From positions 1 to 21,554 of the forward strand of contig JBDHSX010000055.1 of assembly GCA_039808365.1 (NCBI GenBank): a stretch of DNA of 21,554 nucleotides. Reading direction: 5' to 3'. A program made the position numbers and the translations under genes. Below are positions 16,848 to 21,554 of the stretch, piece by piece. Position 1 is the first letter of the stretch; each line of letters opens with the position of its first letter. Source of the DNA: 62-47 sp039808365 (lineage in GTDB: Bacteria > Pseudomonadota > Alphaproteobacteria > Rhizobiales > Xanthobacteraceae). The notes under the pieces are model-generated. The model was not told the DNA's origin, did no database searches, and saw only the letters and a list, made by a program, of their open reading frames with translations.

Positions 16848-16931
16848 CGTCATTGCGAGCGAAGCGAAGCAATCCAGAAGCCGCATCGTAAGGACTGGAT
16901 CGCTTCGTCGCTTTCGCTCCTCGCAATGACG
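16848..16931. repeat. Short-form dispersed palindromic repeat, copy C
   Basis: The 84-bp element has long inverted arms. The left arm, 16848-16877, starts CGTCATTGCGAGCGAAGCGA and ends AATCCAG. The right arm, 16895-16931, starts CTGGAT and ends TCGCAATGACG. The internal hairpin of the long forms (A, B) is absent. It ends 23 nt before the rbfA ATG and, lying inside the operon, should be transcribed as a stable hairpin. Confidence 0.92.
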
Positions 16932-16954
16932 AGGCCAAAATTGAAAGACCTTTC

Positions 16955-17371
16955 ATGCCTCGCCATCATCAGCCCGCAAAGCATCCCGGCGGCTCGCAGC
17001 GACAGTTGCGCGTCGGCGAGACCGTGCGCCACGCCATCGCCGAGATTCTCGCGCATGGCGACGTCCACGATCCCGACCTCGAAAGTCACATCGTCACCGT
17101 CCCCGAGGTGCGGATGTCGCCGGACCTCAAGCTCGCCACCGTCTATGTCATGCCGCTCGGCGGCGACGACATCGACGCCGTGCTTGCCGCCTTCGACCGC
17201 AACAAGAAATTTCTGCGCGGTGAAGTCGCCCGGCGCGTTAACTTAAAATTTGCGCCTGATCTTCGCTTCCGCGTTGACGATCGATTCGAGGAAGCGGAAC
17301 GGATCGAGAAATTATTGCGAACGCCCGCGGTCCAGCGCGACCTCAAATCCGATTCGAACGAAAGTGAATGA
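16955..17371 (+). CDS. rbfA: 30S ribosome-binding factor RbfA
   Basis: RbfA is a KH-fold protein that binds immature 30S subunits and assists 16S rRNA 5'-end maturation. The 138-residue product shows QLRVGETVRHAIAEIL (17-32) and the core VTVPEVRMSPDLKLATVYVMP (47-67). It continues with FLRGEVARRVNLKFAPDLRFRVDDRFEEAERIEKLL, the conserved C-terminal half with the usual Ala-containing kink replaced by VNLKFAPD. ATG 16955 lies just past the two repeat elements, with GAAAGA upstream. The stop overlaps the truB start as ATGA. Its place between infB and truB is the classic order. Confidence 0.96.
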   Translation: MPRHHQPAKHPGGSQRQLRVGETVRHAIAEILAHGDVHDPDLESHIVTVPEVRMSPDLKLATVYVMPLGGDDIDAVLAAFDRNKKFLRGEVARRVNLKFAPDLRFRVDDRFEEAERIEKLLRTPAVQRDLKSDSNESE

Positions 17372-18471
17372 TTGTGACCTCGCCCAACGACGCCGTCGCC
17401 GCCCAAAACGCCGATTCCCGCGCCGTCGCCGAAAATAATTTCGGCCCCTCGCCGGAGCGGATGCGCGCCACCAACGACCCGCGCGCCGGCAAGCCGCGCC
17501 ATGGCGGCCAGCACAAGCGCGACCGCCGCGACGTCCACGGCTGGGTGGTGCTCGACAAGCCGATCGGCATGACCTCGACGCAGGCCGTGGCCGTGGTCAA
17601 GCGGCTGTTCAACGCCAAGCGCGCCGGCCACGCCGGCACCCTCGACCCGCTGGCCTCCGGCGGGCTGCCCATTGCGCTCGGCGAGGCCACCAAGACGGTG
17701 CCGTTCGTGATGGACGGCCGCAAGCGCTACCGCTTCACCGTGACCTGGGGCGAGGAACGCGACACCGACGACACCGAGGGCCGGGTGACGCAGTCGAGCG
17801 ACGCCCGCCCCGCCCCGGACGCCATCGCCGCCCTGCTGCCGCGCTTCACCGGACTGATCGAACAGATCCCGCCGCAATATTCCGCGATCAAGATCCAGGG
17901 CGAGCGCGCCTATGACCTGGCGCGCGACGGCGAGGTCGTGGACCTGAAGCCCCGCCCGGTCGAGATTCACGAATTAGTCCTTGTCGAACAACCGGATAGC
18001 AGCCATTCGGTGTTCGAGGCCGAATGCGGCAAGGGCACCTATGTGCGGGCGCTGGCCCGCGACATCGGCCGCCTGCTCGGCTGCTACGGCCATATCAGCG
18101 CGCTGCGCCGCACCCAGGTCGGCCCATTCGACGAGGCCGACATGATTCCGCTGGCGGATCTGGAGGCTTTGTGCGATAGAGCCGCGTCCGGCGAGGGTAG
18201 CCTCGCCGACGCGCTGCTGCCCGTTGAGACCGCGCTGGACGACATCCCGGCACTGGCCGTCACACGGGCGGATGCGGCAAGGCTCCATCGGGGCCAGGCC
18301 GTTTTGTTGCGCGGACGGGATGCGCCCCATTGCAGCGGCACAGTCTATGTCACGGTGGCAGGCCGACTTCTGGCCCTCGCCGAATTGGGCAATGGCGAAC
18401 TCATCCCCAAGCGCGTCTTCAACCTGTCCGGGCTGACTGCCAGCGCCGGTCGCAACAACGAAAGAACATGA
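17368..18471 (+). CDS. truB: tRNA pseudouridine-55 synthase TruB
   Basis: TruB converts U55 of the tRNA T-loop to pseudouridine. The 367-residue product has the motif HAGTLDPLASG with catalytic Asp D93, the strand DKPIGMTSTQAV (63-74) and YSAIKIQGERAYDLARDGE. GTYVRALARDIGRLLG forms the other conserved block, and a C-terminal PUA-like region spans about 300-355. The first roughly 55 residues are an extra, polar, likely disordered stretch before the fold begins at GWVVLDKP. The ATG start overlapping the rbfA stop is chosen for coupling, although a later start near M32 would also keep the whole domain. It ends 2 nt before rpsO. Confidence 0.96.
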   Translation: MIVTSPNDAVAAQNADSRAVAENNFGPSPERMRATNDPRAGKPRHGGQHKRDRRDVHGWVVLDKPIGMTSTQAVAVVKRLFNAKRAGHAGTLDPLASGGLPIALGEATKTVPFVMDGRKRYRFTVTWGEERDTDDTEGRVTQSSDARPAPDAIAALLPRFTGLIEQIPPQYSAIKIQGERAYDLARDGEVVDLKPRPVEIHELVLVEQPDSSHSVFEAECGKGTYVRALARDIGRLLGCYGHISALRRTQVGPFDEADMIPLADLEALCDRAASGEGSLADALLPVETALDDIPALAVTRADAARLHRGQAVLLRGRDAPHCSGTVYVTVAGRLLALAELGNGELIPKRVFNLSGLTASAGRNNERT

Positions 18472-18473
18472 CG

Positions 18474-18743
18474 ATGTCGATTACCGCCGAACGCAAAGCG
18501 GAAGTCATCAAGTCGAACGCCAACAAGGCCGGCGACACCGGCTCGCCCGAGGTCCAGGTCGCGATCCTCTCGGAACGCATCGCCAACCTCACCGAGCACT
18601 TCAAGACCCACGGCAAGGACAATCATTCGCGCCGCGGCCTGCTCAAGCTCGTCTCCACCCGCCGCTCGCTTCTCGACTACGTCAAGAAGAAGGACGAGGC
18701 GCGTTACAAGGCGATGCTGGAGAAGCACAACATCCGTCGCTGA
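18474..18743 (+). CDS. rpsO: 30S ribosomal protein S15
   Basis: S15 is a primary 16S rRNA-binding protein. The 89-residue product has the family's exact length and motifs: TGSPEVQVAILSERIANLTEHF, HSRRGLLKLVSTRRSLLDYV and the C-terminal KHNIRR. ATG 18474 gives the standard MSITAERK start; an in-frame ATG six bases earlier (18468), overlapping the truB stop, would add MT and cannot be excluded. In E. coli S15 represses its own translation through a pseudoknot overlapping the start; the close truB stop leaves little leader here. It is followed by 360 bp without a gene before pnp. Confidence 0.98.
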   Translation: MSITAERKAEVIKSNANKAGDTGSPEVQVAILSERIANLTEHFKTHGKDNHSRRGLLKLVSTRRSLLDYVKKKDEARYKAMLEKHNIRR

Positions 18744-18797
18744 GCGGAGATCGCGCACGAATTCAAATCTGGATTCGCCGCGCGCTGAAGCAAACTC

Positions 18798-18816
18798 CCT
18801 CTCCCGTGGGGAGAGG
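18798..18816. repeat. REP-like CCTCTCCC/GGGAGAGG palindrome
   Basis: CCTCTCCC (18798-18805), loop GTG, GGGAGAGG (18809-18816). The context CTCCCTCTCCC...GGGGAGAGGTGA resembles a REP-type hairpin found widely in proteobacterial intergenic DNA. It lies 54 nt after the rpsO stop and could protect the mRNA 3' end. Confidence 0.6.
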
Positions 18817-18989
18817 TGAAGAACAGAAAACGTCCAGCGGCAATCCGGCGGCTGGGCAACGGACGGGCGAGGCGCCCGTCGCGCGGGCCTATGGCCGCGA
18901 TCGCAGGACGATCGCGTCGCCCGCACCATCGGAAGGATGGAAGCCATTCAAGATGCCAGAGCCATGGCAGGATCGCCGGACGCTGGTTT

Positions 18990-19024
18990 CGCGGACAAAA
19001 CGACACCGTCTCGGTGTCGCCGCG
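18990..19024 (+). promoter_or_regulatory. Stem-loop in the pnp 5' leader
   Basis: CGACACCG (19001-19008), loop TCT, CGGTGTCG (19012-19019) is a perfect 8-bp stem. It is extended by CGCGG (18990-18994) pairing with CCGCG (19020-19024), with ACAAAA bulged on the 5' side. It sits 79 nt before the pnp ATG. Enterobacterial pnp is autoregulated through an RNase III-cleaved leader stem; this structure is a candidate analogue, by inference only. Confidence 0.45.
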
Positions 19025-19103
19025 AACAGCGTCCCGCCGTCTTGCGCATGGCTTTCGTGCTTTGAGGCTCCCGGCCGACCGACGAACCATGAAAGAAAAT
19101 CCC

Positions 19104-21266
<2,163 letters not shown>

Positions 21267-21290
21267 ACGACCCGCGACACATCGATAGAC

Positions 21291-21319
21291 AAAGGGCGGC
21301 CTCGCGGCCGCCCTTTTGT
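21291..21319 (+). terminator. Intrinsic terminator after pnp
   Basis: AAAGGGCGGCC pairs perfectly with GGCCGCCCTTT around a TCGC loop and runs into TTTTGTTT. It starts 24 nt after the pnp stop and closes the rimP-pnp operon. Confidence 0.93.
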
Positions 21320-21347
21320 TTGAATAGATATGACGGGCTATTTATGC

Positions 21348-21432
21348 CGTCATTGCGAGCGAAGCGAAGCAATCCAGAAAGCGACAAAGCAAGGGCTGGA
21401 TTGATTCGCCGCTGTCGCTCTTCGCAATGACG
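21348..21432. repeat. Short-form dispersed palindromic repeat, copy D
   Basis: The 85-bp element is nearly identical to copy C on its left arm (CGTCATTGCGAGCGAAGCGA then AGCAATCCAG). The right arm is diverged (GCTGGATTGATTCGCCGC... TTCGCAATGACG). It starts 29 nt after the pnp terminator and ends 24 nt before the GST-like start codon. Confidence 0.92.
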
Positions 21433-21456
21433 ACAAGCATGCGAAAGGGATCGCCC

Positions 21457-21554
21457 ATGATGAAACTCTACTGGTCGCCGCGCTCGCGCTCCTTCACCAC
21501 GCTGTGGCTGATGGAGGAAACCGGGCAGCCCTACGAACGCGTGCTGACCGACAT
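21457..21554 (+). CDS. Glutathione S-transferase-like protein (5' part only)
   Basis: Only the first 32 codons are inside the window; the gene runs off the 3' edge. The product begins MMKLYWSPRSRSFTTLWLME, followed by ETGQPYERVLTD. This matches the first beta-alpha-beta unit of the thioredoxin-like N-terminal domain of bacterial GSTs: strand KLYWSP, a Ser/Arg-containing loop in the position of the glutathione-activating residue, then the LWLMEETG helix end. AAAGGGA lies 7 nt upstream of ATG 21457; the next codon is also ATG, so 21460 is an alternative start. Class and substrate cannot be judged from this fragment. Confidence 0.8.
   Translation, partial: MMKLYWSPRSRSFTTLWLMEETGQPYERVLTD

Larger units (their letters stand above)
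18744..19103 (+). other. Gene-free rpsO-pnp spacer with four perfect hairpins
   Basis: This 360-bp stretch holds no gene I can support. It contains four perfect inverted repeats: 18798-18816 (8-bp stem, GTG loop), 18862-18880 (GACGGGC/GCCCGTC, 5-nt loop), 18896-18916 (CGCGATCG/CGATCGCG, 5-nt loop) and 19001-19019 (8-bp stem, TCT loop). None is followed by a T tract, so none is a standard intrinsic terminator. I see no convincing -35/-10 pair. The open frame running through it into pnp is best read as high-GC noise. Confidence 0.6.

Noticed and set aside
16788..17246. A 152-codon frame starting in the infB-rbfA gap
   Set aside because: Its first part is translated repeat (the CERSEAIQ peptide that such elements produce) and the rest overlaps rbfA out of frame.
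18330..18473. N-terminal extension of S15 by 48 codons inside truB
   Set aside because: S15 is 89 residues from ATG 18474 and the extension overlaps truB in another frame.
18816..19103. N-terminal extension of PNPase by 96 codons
   Set aside because: PNPase conservation starts at MFNKH (19104); the extension covers structured spacer DNA and is Arg-rich noise.

Overview
The window is a GC-rich chromosomal segment from an alphaproteobacterium, most likely a member of the Bradyrhizobiaceae/Nitrobacteraceae (Rhodopseudomonas, Nitrobacter or Bradyrhizobium-like). This rests on the protein sequences, the gene order, the strong GC bias at third codon positions, and dispersed palindromic repeats that begin CGTCATTGCGAGCGAAGCGA, a type I associate with this family. 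The genus is not resolved. Almost everything is on the + strand, and the content is largely core information-processing machinery.

Region 1 (1-2500): tsaB (tRNA t6A synthesis) and rimI (N-acetyltransferase) overlap by 4 nt. They are followed by a Fur/Mur-type metalloregulator and, behind a 119-bp palindromic repeat, a HAD-family hydrolase with a TTG start. Region 2 (2557-9751): miaB, phoH (TTG start), ybeY, a CorC/HlyC-type CBS protein and lnt are tightly packed. They are followed, after a 244-bp AT-rich regulatory gap, by an XRE-family repressor and trmB. These genes serve tRNA modification, rRNA processing, envelope lipoprotein acylation and m7G tRNA methylation.

Region 3 (9732-10700): a second long palindromic repeat and the only minus-strand gene, a phytanoyl-CoA-dioxygenase-like Fe(II)/2-oxoglutarate oxygenase. 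It looks like an accessory insertion between two core blocks. Region 4 (10825-21319): the transcription/translation operon rimP-nusA-ylxR/L7Ae-infB-rbfA-truB-rpsO-pnp. It is preceded by a promoter with 17-bp spacing and an intrinsic-terminator leader that looks like an attenuator, and it is closed by a strong terminator behind pnp. Together these products cover 30S maturation, transcription elongation/antitermination, initiation factor 2, tRNA pseudouridine 55, S15 and RNA turnover. Region 5 (21348-21554): a fourth palindromic repeat and the first 32 codons of a glutathione S-transferase-like gene cut by the window edge.

I see no obvious undescribed multi-gene system. The most interesting signals are non-coding: (a) the rimP-nusA leader with two mutually exclusive hairpins; (b) a repeat family with short and long forms, the long form carrying an internal hairpin with compensatory base changes, packed against gene boundaries; (c) a 360-bp rpsO-pnp gap holding four perfect hairpins; (d) an array of GGTTWC half-sites ahead of the XRE regulator.
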